Positions 25,756-36,361 of a DNA stretch of 64,000 bases are shown here, piece by piece (position 1 is the stretch's first letter; each line of letters begins with the position of its first letter). The stretch is from Cunninghamella blakesleeana (lineage: Eukaryota; Mucoromycota; Mucoromycetes; Mucorales; Cunninghamellaceae): the NCBI GenBank assembly GCA_017871115.1, contig JAFCIZ010000001.1:5437501-5501500 (forward strand), in the 5' to 3' direction. Under the pieces are notes generated by a model that had not been told where the DNA came from, made no database searches, and saw only the letters and a list, made by a program, of their open reading frames with translations. The position numbers and the translations under genes were made by a program.

Positions 25756-25789
<34 letters not shown>

Positions 25790-25797
25790 ATGAAAAA
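25739..25797. repeat. T15-CG-A42 hairpin-forming homopolymer
   Basis: A run of 15 T, the dinucleotide CG and a run of about 42 A. The T run can pair with the A run. Run lengths may be affected by assembly or sequencing error. Confidence 0.85.
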
Positions 25798-25860
25798 GGA
25801 ATAGATTTAATCACATTTTATTAATATATATTTTGAAATCGTTCACAGTATTTGCATGAA

Positions 25861-25876
25861 TCGGAGGTTGAATACT
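25861..25876 (+). promoter_or_regulatory. CGGAGG-TTGAA element
   Basis: TCGGAGGTTGAATAC, about 150 bp upstream of the start at 26022. It has TTGAA where other copies have TTTAA. Confidence 0.3.
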
Positions 25877-26021
25877 TTTTTAATTTTGGCTCCTAAAGAA
25901 ATAAAAAAATCATTCTTTTTCTCTTTTTTTCCTTCCTCTTCCCTTTTCCTTTCCTTTAGTTATTTTATTATTATTACTATTAATTATATTTTTATTTCAT
26001 TATTAAATATTATATTTTTCA

Positions 26022-26993
26022 ATGAATAATACCATTTTACAAAAAGAACGATATAATTACTTAAAAGGGTCACGATCATACACACATATTATTCCTATTT
26101 TATCCATAAGCCTACTTGGATTTTATTTTATTGTATATATCATAAGGTATTTATTATGGTTATATAAGCAAAATAAAAGGAAGGTTAGATTATTAGAATA
26201 TGAAAAATTAAGGTGGCTGTGGTATGAAAAAAATCATGAACATGAAGAAAAAAAAATATTTCAATCACCTACCCTTTCTTTTAATTCCATCCACTCTAAA
26301 AATAATAGTGATAGCGATAAGCTAAAAGAGAAAGAGAAGAATAACAATCATATATCACCGGCGCTGCCACCACCTACTTTATATCATCCATTTATCAACG
26401 ATTCAAATATTACTTTAAATAATACCCAACCTATTAATAATAATAGTTTATCAAGAGCATTTTCTTTACCTCTTTTAAAACAAATAGAAAATAATAATAG
26501 CAACAACAATAATAATAGTAACAATAATAGTAATTACTATGCCACATCTACTGCCACGTTATCCTCTTTAACCACTTTAACCTCTCCTCCCCCATTATCG
26601 ATTCTTCGTAATCATCAGAATAACCATTCTTCAAGTTCAGCTTCTTCATTATCTATTCAACCTTGTCCTAATGATGATGATAATCATAATTTTAAAAAAA
26701 ATCAAGTATATTATGCTGATGATGATGATGATATTATCTCGACGCCAAGGAATACATCGTCTTCATATACTACCACTACTACGGCTACTATGTCTACAAA
26801 TGCAACTTATTCGCATAGCCATCATCATTATTCTAGAAACAATAAATCATCAGATCAAAGTAGCTGGTCCTTTTATGATCCAAAATCAAAAAGGCAACAA
26901 ATGAAATATCAATGGAGTGTTGCTATGGGATATCGTGAATATGATCATGCTAAAAGAATCACTTCTATCATTAGTCAATTAGAATCTTCCTAA
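26022..26993 (+). CDS. Single-pass membrane protein with low-complexity tail, unknown function
   Basis: Intronless, 323 residues. A short polar N-terminus precedes one hydrophobic segment at about 22-48 (HIIPILSISLLGFYFIVYII onward), followed by a strongly basic stretch (KQNKRKVR), which by the positive-inside rule puts the long C-terminal tail in the cytosol. The segment YEKLRWLWYEKNHEHEE may form an amphipathic helix. Residues 90-275 are disordered, rich in Asn, Ser, Thr and His, with a DDDDD patch. The end regains complexity (SWSFYDPKSKRQQMKYQWSV, YREYDHAKRITSIISQLESS), which suggests a conserved terminal motif. No signal peptide cleavage site is obvious. I recognise no family. Its convergent neighbour has the same overall design. 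Confidence 0.7.
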   Translation: MNNTILQKERYNYLKGSRSYTHIIPILSISLLGFYFIVYIIRYLLWLYKQNKRKVRLLEYEKLRWLWYEKNHEHEEKKIFQSPTLSFNSIHSKNNSDSDKLKEKEKNNNHISPALPPPTLYHPFINDSNITLNNTQPINNNSLSRAFSLPLLKQIENNNSNNNNNSNNNSNYYATSTATLSSLTTLTSPPPLSILRNHQNNHSSSSASSLSIQPCPNDDDNHNFKKNQVYYADDDDDIISTPRNTSSSYTTTTTATMSTNATYSHSHHHYSRNNKSSDQSSWSFYDPKSKRQQMKYQWSVAMGYREYDHAKRITSIISQLESS

Positions 26994-27325
26994 TATACAT
27001 GTATCTTTTTTTTTTTTTTTTTTTTTTTTAATAATGAAATAAAACGTTGTATATTTATATATATATATACATATATATTTTTATATATTTATATATTTAT
27101 TTATTTATGAAAGAGATGTATATATAATGGTGTGAATGATAATAATAAAAATAAGAAGTATGTGTATATAAATAGATATATAAAAGTATATATAAAATAA
27201 AGTTAAGGTATATATAATATATTTATATTTATAAGGCAATAATAACAATAATAATAATAAAACCATTGTTCTGATTCTAGCCCCTTCCCCCTTAATTATA
27301 TATAAATATATGCTTTTTTTTTTTT
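26994..27325. other. Convergent spacer between two membrane protein genes
   Basis: A run of about 22 T at 27008-27029, then TATATTTA repeats. Both 3' UTRs and terminators must lie here. No coding signal seen. Confidence 0.5.
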
Positions 27326-28141
27326 TTACCAAACTTGATATGAAGTTGTTGGAATATGGTATAAACCTGGCTGCTTTTGTTGTTGTTGATCATGAGAAGA
27401 AGGAGGTAAAGAAAGAAAGGAAGAAGAATCATTAGAATAGATAGGATGGGAAAAGACTGAATTGGAAGAAGGGTGAGGATGGCGATAAATATTGGACGAT
27501 ATAGTACCTTTAAAATAAAAGTCATTTTCATGTCTTTGCCTTTCTAAAGATTGTAGTAAAGTGGGATCCTTGATAATGTCTTCCGAGCATTTTCTTATAT
27601 GATGATCATCTTTGTCTTTATTTACCATAGTAATAGAGGAAGAAGTGGTAGTAGGATGATGATGATGATAATATAATACTTTTGGATCATAACCTTCTTC
27701 TTCATAATAAGAAGGAGCTGTCATGGAAGAGGAAGCAGGAATTGAGTAAATGGTAGAAGAAGAAATAGGATATGGATGGTAAGGTACCTGTAGCGATTTT
27801 TGCTGATTAGTTTTTGACATACTGGAACGTGGTAAAGTAGGTGGAGGTAAGGGTATTTCATCAAGAAGGGTTGTAATGACTTTTGGGTTTTTGTTAATTT
27901 TATTATTCTTTTTATTGATAAAGAGGAACCAGCCTTTTCTTTGATTGTTTTTTATTCTTGTTGTTGTTATTTTTTCATTTGATGACAAAAGGTTTAATAT
28001 TTTTCTTTTTCTAAAAAGATAAAAACATAACGATAGTAATGCCACTCCAAACAAACTACTAGCTATAATTAATCCAATAGTTAATGAAGAAAAAGTGGTT
28101 GGTTGAGATTGTAAAAGATCGTTTGAATTAAAAGTCGACAT
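27326..28141 (-). CDS. Single-pass membrane protein with disordered tail, unknown function
   Basis: Intronless, 271 residues. A short Ser/Thr/Gln-rich N-terminus of about 17 residues is followed by one hydrophobic helix at about 18-43 (LTIGLIIASSLFGVALLSLC) and a basic stop-transfer (FRKRK), giving a short outside N-terminus and a cytosolic tail of about 225 residues. The tail is Pro-, Ser- and His-rich with PLPPPTLPR and several tyrosine-containing patches (VPYHPYP, YSIPASSS, SYYEEEGYDPKVLYY) and ends in HIPTTSYQVW. The layout recalls wall-stress sensors and other type III fungal membrane proteins, but the outer domain is far too short for a WSC or Mid2 sensor. I do not recognise the family. 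It is convergent with the other single-pass gene at 26022. Confidence 0.7.
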   Translation of the reverse strand: MSTFNSNDLLQSQPTTFSSLTIGLIIASSLFGVALLSLCFYLFRKRKILNLLSSNEKITTTRIKNNQRKGWFLFINKKNNKINKNPKVITTLLDEIPLPPPTLPRSSMSKTNQQKSLQVPYHPYPISSSTIYSIPASSSMTAPSYYEEEGYDPKVLYYHHHHPTTTSSSITMVNKDKDDHHIRKCSEDIIKDPTLLQSLERQRHENDFYFKGTISSNIYRHPHPSSNSVFSHPIYSNDSSSFLSLPPSSHDQQQQKQPGLYHIPTTSYQVW

Positions 28142-28350
28142 ATAATTATATAAACTATATGTATTCTTTATATATATCTTTTATATATATATATGTTAAT
28201 GATATTTAAAATAAAATGAATAGAAACAGTGATATTATATATAATTATGAAAAATGAAAAAACGATATGAAGAAAAGAAGAAGAAAAAAAAAAAAAAAAA
28301 AGATGTGAATAAAAAAGGAAAAAAAAAGAGGGTCCAGCCAATTAAGAAAA

Positions 28351-28363
28351 ATTAAAACTCCGG
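28351..28363 (-). promoter_or_regulatory. CGGAG-TTTTAAT element upstream of the membrane protein gene
   Basis: Minus strand CCGGAGTTTTAAT, about 210 bp upstream of the start at 28141 and in the same orientation as that gene. Nearly identical to the copy upstream of malic enzyme (36344). Confidence 0.35.
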
Positions 28364-28733
28364 GATTTTTAATCTTTCATATTTTTTATATAAATTTATA
28401 TTAGAAAAAGACGAATACTTTTTTTTATTATAAATATTTTTGCATGAACCAAATGATATTTTGATACCAACTTTTTAAACCGAAGGTACTCCCGATAAAT
28501 ATTATATTTTTTATTCTTATTGTATTCTTATTATTATTTTTTTTATTTAATAATTATAATGAAAAAATAAGAATTCTTTATTATTATTATTATTAATTAA
28601 TTTAAAGATGATTATATATATATATATATATATATCAATTAGTAGTTCCCATATCTTATAATTATTTATCATAATAATATGGAGTGTGAAAATCAATTCC
28701 CCCCCCCTTTTTTTTGAATTTACTAGTCATAGT

Positions 28734-28748
28734 GCGGAGGTTTAAAAC
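28734..28748 (+). promoter_or_regulatory. GCGGAGG-TTTAAAAC element
   Basis: GCGGAGGTTTAAAAC, the best copy of the recurrent element, about 590 bp upstream of the membrane protein start. It follows an unusual run of C (CCCCCCCC near 28700). Confidence 0.35.
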
Positions 28749-29222
28749 TCAGTATAATATTTTAAAAAAAAGATAAAACATTTACTATATTCATAAAAAT
28801 AATAAAATAATATAAAAAATGATGAAACTCTATACTAATATTAAACGAAGATAAAACGAATAAATAAAATGAATTTTCAAAAAGTAAGAGATTGGCGTAA
28901 TTTAAGTTTATTGAAATTAATGAAAGCCCATCAATCGTTGACCTTTTACCATTCTATCTCTCACTTTACATTTTTATAATTACTCTCATCTTCTTTTTTT
29001 TATTAGCATTATCGTTATTATGTTATTACACATTCTTAATAAATAACGTTACTGTTATTATTTACACTACGAAATTTGCTGTTGTTGATAGTAGGTAATA
29101 AAATAAAAAGGAGAAAACAACGCCATAACTTTGTTTATTTATTTATATTTTTTAAAAAAATTTCTTCGAAAAAAAAAATACAAACTATTCCCCTGTGACA
29201 AAAAACCTTATTTGACAAGCAG

Positions 29223-29230
29223 TATAAATA
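29223..29230 (+). promoter_or_regulatory. TATA box upstream of the micro-ORF
   Basis: TATAAATA, 87 bp before the ATG at 29317, followed by T-rich and CT-rich sequence as in other 5' UTRs of this window. Confidence 0.4.
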
Positions 29231-29316
29231 CCTTTTTTTTTTTGTTCAACCTTTTTCTTCCCCACTTTTGTTTTTTCTTTTATAATAATAAATCACATAT
29301 ATAACTTTAATCCATT

Positions 29317-29391
29317 ATGCCTCCAGATAGACCTACCAAACCTGCTCTTCCAAGACCTTATCCTGCCCCTCCAAAAGGCGTCAGAAATTAG
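29317..29391 (+). CDS. Candidate 24-residue proline-rich micro-ORF
   Basis: ATG to TAG, 24 residues starting MPPDRPTKPALPRPYP, with nine prolines and five basic residues. Its base composition is markedly more C-rich than the flanking A/T sequence, and codons use C freely, unlike chance ORFs here. A TATAAATA box lies 87 bp upstream and a CT-rich leader runs between, so it resembles a compact promoter plus short gene. It could be a real small peptide, the first exon of a longer spliced gene, or chance. No family recognised. Confidence 0.4.
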   Translation: MPPDRPTKPALPRPYPAPPKGVRN

Positions 29392-29968
29392 AATGGAACT
29401 CTCAAGATAACTATCTATTTGCCTACCTTATGGTTCAAAATATTCATTTTCTTTTTTTTTAAAAAAAAAAAGAAAAAAAGGTTTCTCTTAAAAGCAATTA
29501 TATGAACTTTTCTTTTTCTCCTATCATTATATATATACTGGTTTTTCTTTTTAAAAAAAAAATTATACTTGACTTTATTTTTATATATACATAATCATCA
29601 ATCTCATTACTTTCATTATACCCTTTTTAATATTATCTAATACCAACTTATGTATATATATATATATATATATATATTTCTTTTATCTTCTTGTTTTACT
29701 ATTGATTTCTTTTCCTTTTTTAATCATCATCATCATACATTATAAATAAATAAATAAAAAGTTTATGGTTTATATTTTTTTTTTTGTTATTTTATCTTGT
29801 AATACGTTCCAAAAAAAAAAAAAAAAATTTTTTTTGATAGGTGTCAAAATAAATTACCGTATATGTATTAGAATAAATAAATAAATAACTATTTTTTATT
29901 TAAAAATTGCAAATCGAAACCAAAATGATGCTTTTTTTTTTGCGCCAAAAAAAAAAAAAAAAAAAATT

Positions 29969-30082
29969 CATACGAACTAGTAGTAACACAATGTCAAAAT
30001 TTAACTTCAGTTAATCAATACGGATGTATTTCCGATGATAATATTATCACTAATTCAAAGTATGTACATGACGATTTGACCT
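29969..30082 (+). other. Possible unassigned exon or gene relic
   Basis: An open frame reading SYELVVTQCQNLTSVNQYGC and continuing through ISDDNI..KYVHDDLTCN has protein-like composition with three cysteines, unlike the surrounding A/T runs, and ends at a GTAACA that could serve as a donor. It has no in-frame ATG. An ATG in another frame sits before a poly-A run at 29947-29966, so a length change there could have broken a small secreted Cys protein. Weak evidence. Confidence 0.2.
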
Positions 30083-30919
30083 GTAACAAAAAAAAGAAGA
30101 TTGTTTATATATATAAGGCTTAGTTTATTATATATACAAATATAAATAAATAAACAATGCCATTACTAAACAAACCAAAAAAAAACAAATAATAAACAGA
30201 GATACTTCAAAAAAACGTTGACAGTTGATCTACAAAACAAATATTTAAACTTACGAGAACAAATCAACTAAAACGTATCATTTTTCTTTCTCAGACGAAA
30301 AAAAAAAAAAATGACTTGTAAAAAATAAACCTATATTAAATAAAAAAATCTTTCGTTTTTTCCTTAAAAAAAAATGAACTATCCAAGATTCACCACCCAA
30401 TTGATAACGATAATATACATAAAAGTAAAAAACAAAATAAAGAAAAAGTGTGGTATAACATGCGTTGATTAGAGTTTTAATTCGAAAAAAAAATGTGCTA
30501 ACAGCGTGTAGCTGGGTTATAATACCGAATCTTTTCTTGCCTTTTTCTTTTCTTCATCCTTTTTTTACTAAAATAACAGAATGGGAGTAAATGTTTTCAC
30601 TTTTTGTTGTTGTTATTAATATTACTATTTCATCTAAAATAATAATAATAATAATAAATAAATTGTTAAAATGTTAAAAAAACAAAAACAAAAACAATAA
30701 ATTATTTTAGTGTATATATTTGTAACAAATAAAATTCATATATAATATCTATCTATCTATCTATATATATATATATATATATGCGCCAATTTTAATATGA
30801 CGAAATCTTTTCAATATTGTTTCAAAGTTTAATATAAATAAATATCTAAAGTACAGTTTTTTTTTTAAAAAAAAGTAGAAAATAAAAATATTACCTCTAG
30901 GTATATAAACTAAACAATG

Positions 30920-30965
<46 letters not shown>

Positions 30966-31073
30966 CGTATCTATGTATGTACGTATGTATGTATAAAAAA
31001 GTAGAGAGATTATTAAATAATGATATAGTAACAAAGAAAACCAATAAATGCCTCCCTCGAAAAAAAATTATTG

Positions 31074-31086
31074 GCGGATATTAAAC
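31074..31086 (+). promoter_or_regulatory. GCGGA-TTAAAC element in the long spacer
   Basis: GCGGATATTAAAC, a close match to the recurrent element but more than 1.2 kb from any annotated start. It may mark an unrecognised transcription unit, or be a chance match. Confidence 0.25.
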
Positions 31087-32185
31087 TTTTACATTATTTT
31101 TTAATAAAGAAATCAATATAGAAGCTTTTTTGTTATAAATTGAATATTTTGTTGTTTATTTATTTTTTAAAAAATAATAAATAAAAGAACGAGAAATAAA
31201 ATAAAATAATATATAATATTTTTTATTTTAATTTCATCATCATCACAGTGACAACTTTTAAAGAAAATGGTTAATTTTCTGGTTTCCCGGATGAATATGC
31301 ACATTTACCCTACTCACACACTTGCACCCTGCAGGTCGATTTATTTCACAATAAGTTTCAAAAAATGAAGTCTTATTTTAAACTATGCATAAAAAAAAAA
31401 AATAAGAGAATCACTTTTTAAATTCAGTAACCCACCCTAAAAAATTTTGTATGAACAAGTTTTTTTACTTTATTATCTTTTTTTTTATATGTTAACTATA
31501 ATGTTGCAACTTTTTCATAACATCAGTCTCTTATACATATGTATATAAAAGTACTCTAAATCTATTTTTACAGTTTGTTCGAATTTTAGTTGTAACCCAC
31601 AAGTTTTAATTGCTATTCTTGACTTTAAATCAATTTATTTCAAAAGTTATGTATTAAGCTGTAAATAATAATAGCACTAAAAATATTATCAATAGTATTA
31701 AAATTTTATATGTATAAACTTATTACTATCGTCTTTAATCAATATTGAAAGTTCTCGAATCAAAAATAATTAAAATCAAATAATTTCCTTATATGTTAAT
31801 AGTATATATATACATATATACGTATATATCTAAATGGTTGAACCAGCAATAATTTACAATGAAACAAATATGATAGAATAGTTTAAAATACTATATCTAC
31901 AAATTCATAGTGTACACATATATGTATGTATTAATTTTTTATATAATATTGCTTTCTAAATGCTACATTTTTCAGACTAAAAAAATAAAACTAAAAGGCT
32001 CATTATTATTAATAGGGATGCCCATCATGAAAATTAATAATTATTGGCCAGGAACCTACTTTATTAATTCAAATTAACATATATATATCATAAAAGAAAC
32101 AAAATGTTATTTATCATAAATAATAATTATATATAATACTTCAAAATATACAAATACAATAATAATTATAAGAGTGATAAAATAA

Positions 32186-32200
32186 AAATTAAATGTCCGC
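32186..32200 (-). promoter_or_regulatory. GCGGACATTTAAT element upstream of METTL5
   Basis: Minus strand GCGGACATTTAATTT, about 106 bp upstream of the METTL5 start codon. Confidence 0.35.
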
Positions 32201-32305
32201 TAAAAAATTGAATTGTGGAGGTAGACCAAGCCTATAAAAAAAAAAATAAACATGTATGAGTTTAAAAAAACATTTTTTCTTTTTTCTTTCACTTTATTCA
32301 CAACT

Positions 32306-33453
32306 ATGAAATTAAAAGAGCTGGAAAGTATTTTACAAGATTGTGAAGTGTTTTGTAAATAAGATCAAAATATACATTTTATCTCTCTCCCTCTCCCTCT
32401 ATATATCTATTTATATACTTGAAAGTTAAAATAAAATAAAATAATTTTATATCTATCTATCTATCTAGCTGATCCAAAGATTCAATATGAACAATACCCA
32501 ACAACACCACACTTGGCAGCAAGGATGCTTTATACAGCAGATACGGTTTATAATGATATTGAAGATAAATGTATAGGCGATTTTGGTTCTGGTTGTGGAA
32601 TATTAAGTATAGCAGCTAATATTTTAGGAGCGGGGTAAAAAATAAATAAATAAAACATATATAGAGAAATATATAAATATACATAGCCAGACTAAAAAAA
32701 AAATCGTTTTTATTTTACAAGATATAATATTGGTTTTGATATTGATCCTGATGCTATTGAAATTGCTCAAGAAAATTGTGAAAATTTTGAAACCATGGTT
32801 GATTTCGTATTAACGGACCTTAGTGAAGAATCCACCGTTTTAGATCGATATAAAGGTGTATTGGATACAATCATCATGAATCCTCCTTTTGGTACAAAAA
32901 ATAAAGGTGTAGATATGGTCCTCTTGAAAAAAGCTATTGAAGTAAGAATAAAATAAACTAGTACATGTAGAAAAAAAAAATAGGTTTAAGTAGATTTATA
33001 GACATAGAATGTTAATTTAGACTTCCTTTCTAATATATACTATCTTTATTTATTTTTTTCTAATATAGATAGCTAATCATTCTGTTTACTCTTTACATAA
33101 AACTTCAACACGTGATGTAATTATATAATATTAGAAATATAAATGTATAAAAGTATTTTTAAAAGAAAACAAAAGGTAGGCTAATATATATATATATATA
33201 TTGATGTTATAGCATATCTTTAAAAAAGCTTCTGAATGGGGTGTGTCATGTGAAGTTGTGGCTGAAATGAAGGTAATAATAATAAAGGAACAAGTATAAA
33301 AAAAATAGATGAGTCAAGAGATAGTTCGTTAGAATGAACCTTTTTTTTCATGTTTTTTTATTTTAGTTTGATGTACCTATGATGTATAAATTTCACAAGA
33401 AAAAATCAGTGGATATAGCAGTGGATTTTTTACGATTTGAAAAGTCTTCTTGA
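32306..33453 (+). CDS. METTL5: METTL5-type 18S rRNA N6-adenosine methyltransferase
   Basis: Class I S-adenosylmethionine methyltransferase of the METTL5 family, which in animals methylates one adenosine of 18S rRNA together with TRMT112. Six exons (32306-32354, 32469-32634, 32722-32941, 33069-33116, 33213-33272, 33367-33453) join in phase to 209 residues, the family length. Visible: the N-terminal LKELESILQD, YEQYPTTPHLAARMLYTA, the SAM-binding DFGSGCGILSIAA, GFDIDPDAIEIA, the catalytic NPPF in IIMNPPFGTKNKGVDM, YSLHKTSTRD and the C-terminal YKFHKKKSVDIAVDFLRF. Every motif expected for an active enzyme is present. The family is lost from baker's yeast, but its presence in a basal fungus is not surprising. 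Convergent with malic enzyme. Confidence 0.95.
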
Positions 33454-34170
33454 TTTACTTATTTATTTTTAAAAAAATGTATTTTTAATATATATTTATC
33501 AACTTATCCACCACCATTTAAAAGATCAAACTACTTATGCGCATAAAATAAAACTCAGATATAGAGAAAAGGGTACACCTTATTTGGAAAATAGATAGCT
33601 CATCCTCATTCTTTTTTATTGTTATCGTTGCTATTATATATAGCAAACAAATTAGCAATGAAAAAGCATTACTCTGTGATATACTAATAAAAAAAAAAAA
33701 GATATATACTATTATTAAAGTCCCATATATAATAGACCAATAACAATCATTTATTTCTATTTTATTTTATGATCAATCATTTTTATTTACCAAGATCTAT
33801 ATATTCTATAAAACTTGAGTTTATTTTTTTTTTTAAAAAAAATCATATGTAAACTAAATCTTCTATCAGGTTTAAATTTACATATGCTTATTACGACATT
33901 ATTATTATATCTGATCTCATATATAATTTAAAAATAAAGTTTAGAAAAAAGTCTTAAAACATAACAAAAAAGGATAATGAATTTTATTTTTATTGACAAG
34001 ATTGTATTTTAGTGTAACTAAAAAGTTAAAAAATAGGGTTGTATATTATATAAGTGTAAATATATGTATATTTTTTTTTTTTAAAAAAAAATACTAATAA
34101 AGAATGAGAATGTGGATTAAGTAATAAATAGTAATGATATGAAAGGGGAAAAAAGTAAATGATTATATTT
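33454..34170. other. Convergent spacer between METTL5 and malic enzyme
   Basis: Two T(n)A(n) tracts (33824-33842 and 34071-34091) and A/T-rich sequence. Each tract is near the presumed 3' end of one gene. Nothing coding seen. Confidence 0.5.
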
Positions 34171-36218
34171 TTAAATACGGCTAGTACCATAAGAATCATT
34201 CACAGGTTCCCACATCTGGCTATTGACATATTGTAATAATTCATCATGGGATTTAGAAGCAAGTTGGTGAATATCATTGGTAACTACACCTTCAGCTAAG
34301 GCTTCTTCACATACAGCGGTGGCTACTATAGCAGATACTTCACGAATACGTTTCAAAGAAGGATATAACCAACCATTACCTATTTCTTCAGGAGTAAGTG
34401 AGTCAGCTAAAGCTTTGGAAGCCATATAGATCATTCGATCAGAAATAAATTTAGGACGAGCCAAGATAGCACCTAAACCAAGACCAGGGAAAATATACAT
34501 ATTATTACCTTGTCCAGGAACATGAACTTTACCAGTAACATCTTCTGTATAAGCAGGGAAAGCAGTACCGGAAGCAAATATCACACGATTATTGGTAGCT
34601 TCCATGGCTTGTTGAAAAGTACATTCAGCTTGGGTAGCAGGGTTAGATAAAGGAAAAACAATAGGATTTTTATTTAATTCAGCAAGGCGTTGTAATACTT
34701 CCTTGGTAAATGCACCTGAGGTGGAAGATAAACCAATCAAAGCAGTAGGTTTAACATGATTAATGATGTCTAATAAAGGTTTGATTTGTTGACCATGGTT
34801 ATCATCACGAGCAAAATATACTTTATGTTGGGCCAATTTATCTCCACGATCTAATGTAACCATCCCTTTACTATCCACAATCCAAAAGATCTTTTTAGCT
34901 TCTTCTTCCTTCATTCCATATTCAGATTGGAAATATTCTTGAATTTGTCTAGCAACACCAATAGCAGCAGAACCGGCACCATAAAACACAATGCGATGTT
35001 GGTGAGGTAATACATTGTTTTCCTTTTCTACACGACGGATAGCATTGATTACTCCGGAAAGAATAACAGATCCTGTACCTTGAATATCGTCATTGAAACA
35101 TAACATCTTTGTTTGATATTTTTCTAATAATCCAAAAGCATGTTCAGAAGACCAGTCTTCAAATTGAATTAAAAGATTAGGGTATACAGTACGAATGGCA
35201 GAAAGTACAGTATCAACAGTGCTATAAAACTATTTTTTTTAAAAAAAATAGAGTGGAAGAAAAAAAAAAAAGTTAAATGAGTTTATTTTTTATCTTATCA
35301 CTCATCTTTTTTTAATAATATTTTTATTTTTATTTTTTATCTTCCTTCTTTTTGTCTATTTTTTCAAATGATCCTACTATTTTTTCTTTTAATAATAAAA
35401 GAATAACAAAAATTGACACTTACTTCGTCATCGGCAGGGCGAGGTTGTCTTAAACCCAAATAAAATTCATCATTACGGAAAGTTTCATTATTTGTACCCA
35501 AATCCAAAATAATAGGTAATGTCTTACGTGGATCAATACCAGCACCAGCAACATACAATTGCAATTTGCCAATAGGAATACCAATACCATTCACGCCGAG
35601 ATCACCTAAACCAAGGATACGAGAACCATCAGAGATAACAGCAATTTCAGGTTGGAAAGACTCATCTACAAAAGGACGATATTCTTTAATTGTGGCAACT
35701 AAGTTGTCAAAAGTATCATTGGTTAAATATAATCCATCAGGAACACCAGGTGGGGCCAAGAAAGGATATATATTAGAATATTCTAAACAAGCTGTACCAA
35801 CAGTAGGTGTATAAATAACAGGTGCTATTTCTTCTAATTCATCCATTACAATCTTGTAAAACAAACGAATATTACTTGTACGCATTTGAGCTAAAAAGAT
35901 ATATTTTTCAAGCATATTGGCCTTGGAACGGAGTAAACGGAGTGCACGGCGTTTTTGGATATCAATATTTTCTACCCTACTGGGGGTTAATCCTTTTAAA
36001 TGCAAAGCTTCACGTTTTTCGGGTTTCATAGCAGTGCCTAATTTTTTTTTTCCAAATATAAATAAGGTGAAAAATAGAATAAATTAAAAATACTAATATT
36101 ATTTTAGAGAAAAAATCTTTTTTATTTATTTATTTTTTGGTCTACCTTCATTATGATAATTAGAACGGGCTACTAATTCAACAGTATCGTTTACTTTAGC
36201 AAATGTACTACTAGGCAT
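34171..36218 (-). CDS. Malic enzyme (malate to pyruvate, NAD(P)-dependent)
   Basis: Oxidative decarboxylation of L-malate to pyruvate and CO2 with reduction of NAD(P); in oleaginous Mucoromycota cytosolic isoforms have been linked to NADPH supply for lipid synthesis. Three exons (36146-36218, 35424-36037, 34171-35229) join in phase to 581 residues, the usual size. Motifs: VIYTPTVGTAC, RILGLGDLGVNGIGIPIGKL (active-site and signature region), LDLGTNNE, CFNDDIQGTG (metal and nucleotide region), the Rossmann FYGAGSAAIGVA about residue 313, IVDSKGM and FPLSNPATQAE. No mitochondrial presequence is obvious in MPSSTFAKVNDTVELV, so a cytosolic location is likely. Cofactor preference cannot be settled by eye. 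The exon-3 acceptor was taken at 35230 because the next one downstream would create a stop; it lies inside a perfect 22-nt palindrome. Confidence 0.95.
35230..35251. repeat. Perfect T8A8 palindrome at a malic enzyme splice acceptor
   Basis: CTA, eight T, eight A, TAG: a perfect inverted repeat of 22 nt without spacer. The terminal TAG on the gene strand is the acceptor used for exon 3. A very similar tract forms the acceptor in SIP5 (54798-54820). Confidence 0.85.
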
Positions 36219-36320
36219 AATTTAATTTATTTATAATAATAATAATAAAGAATAATATATTTATTAAAAAAAAAAGAAAGTGAAAGAAAAAGTTGACAAA
36301 TGAAGAAAAAGATTTTCCCT

Positions 36321-36330
36321 TTTTTATAAA
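36321..36330 (-). promoter_or_regulatory. TATA-like box of malic enzyme
   Basis: Minus strand TTTATAAAAA about 103 bp upstream of the start codon, followed by the AAAGGGAAA block. Confidence 0.45.
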
Positions 36331-36342
36331 GCAAAAAACTCC

Positions 36343-36361
36343 CTCGGAGTTTTAATTAAAC
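36343..36361 (+). promoter_or_regulatory. CGGAG-TTTTAATTAAAC element upstream of malic enzyme
   Basis: CTCGGAGTTTTAATTAAAC, about 125 bp from the malic enzyme ATG and about 13 bp upstream of its TATA-like box. Confidence 0.4.

Larger units (their letters stand above)
25036..26021. other. Spacer between NOT1 and a membrane protein gene
   Basis: No coding potential seen. Contains T(n)A(n) tracts, a T15-CG-A42 near-palindrome (25739-25797), TTTTTAACCGAAACCC near 25645 and TCGGAGGTTGAATAC at 25861, the last about 150 bp before the next start codon. Confidence 0.55.
28142..32305. other. 4.2-kb spacer, mostly without recognisable genes
   Basis: Contains the promoter region of the membrane protein gene at its left, a candidate micro-ORF at 29317, a possible exon or relic at 29969-30082, many A/T homopolymers, (TA)n tracts near 28615 and 30920-30958, and CGGA elements at 28351, 28734, 31074 and 32186. 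It is much longer than the other spacers (mostly 0.2-1.2 kb), so an unrecognised non-coding RNA or small genes are possible. I see no tRNA and no transposon. Confidence 0.5.

Noticed and set aside
31320..31345. CCTGCAGGTCGA, identical to part of common cloning polylinkers
   Set aside because: Only 12 bases match and the flanks are ordinary AT-rich spacer DNA, so it does not show vector contamination.
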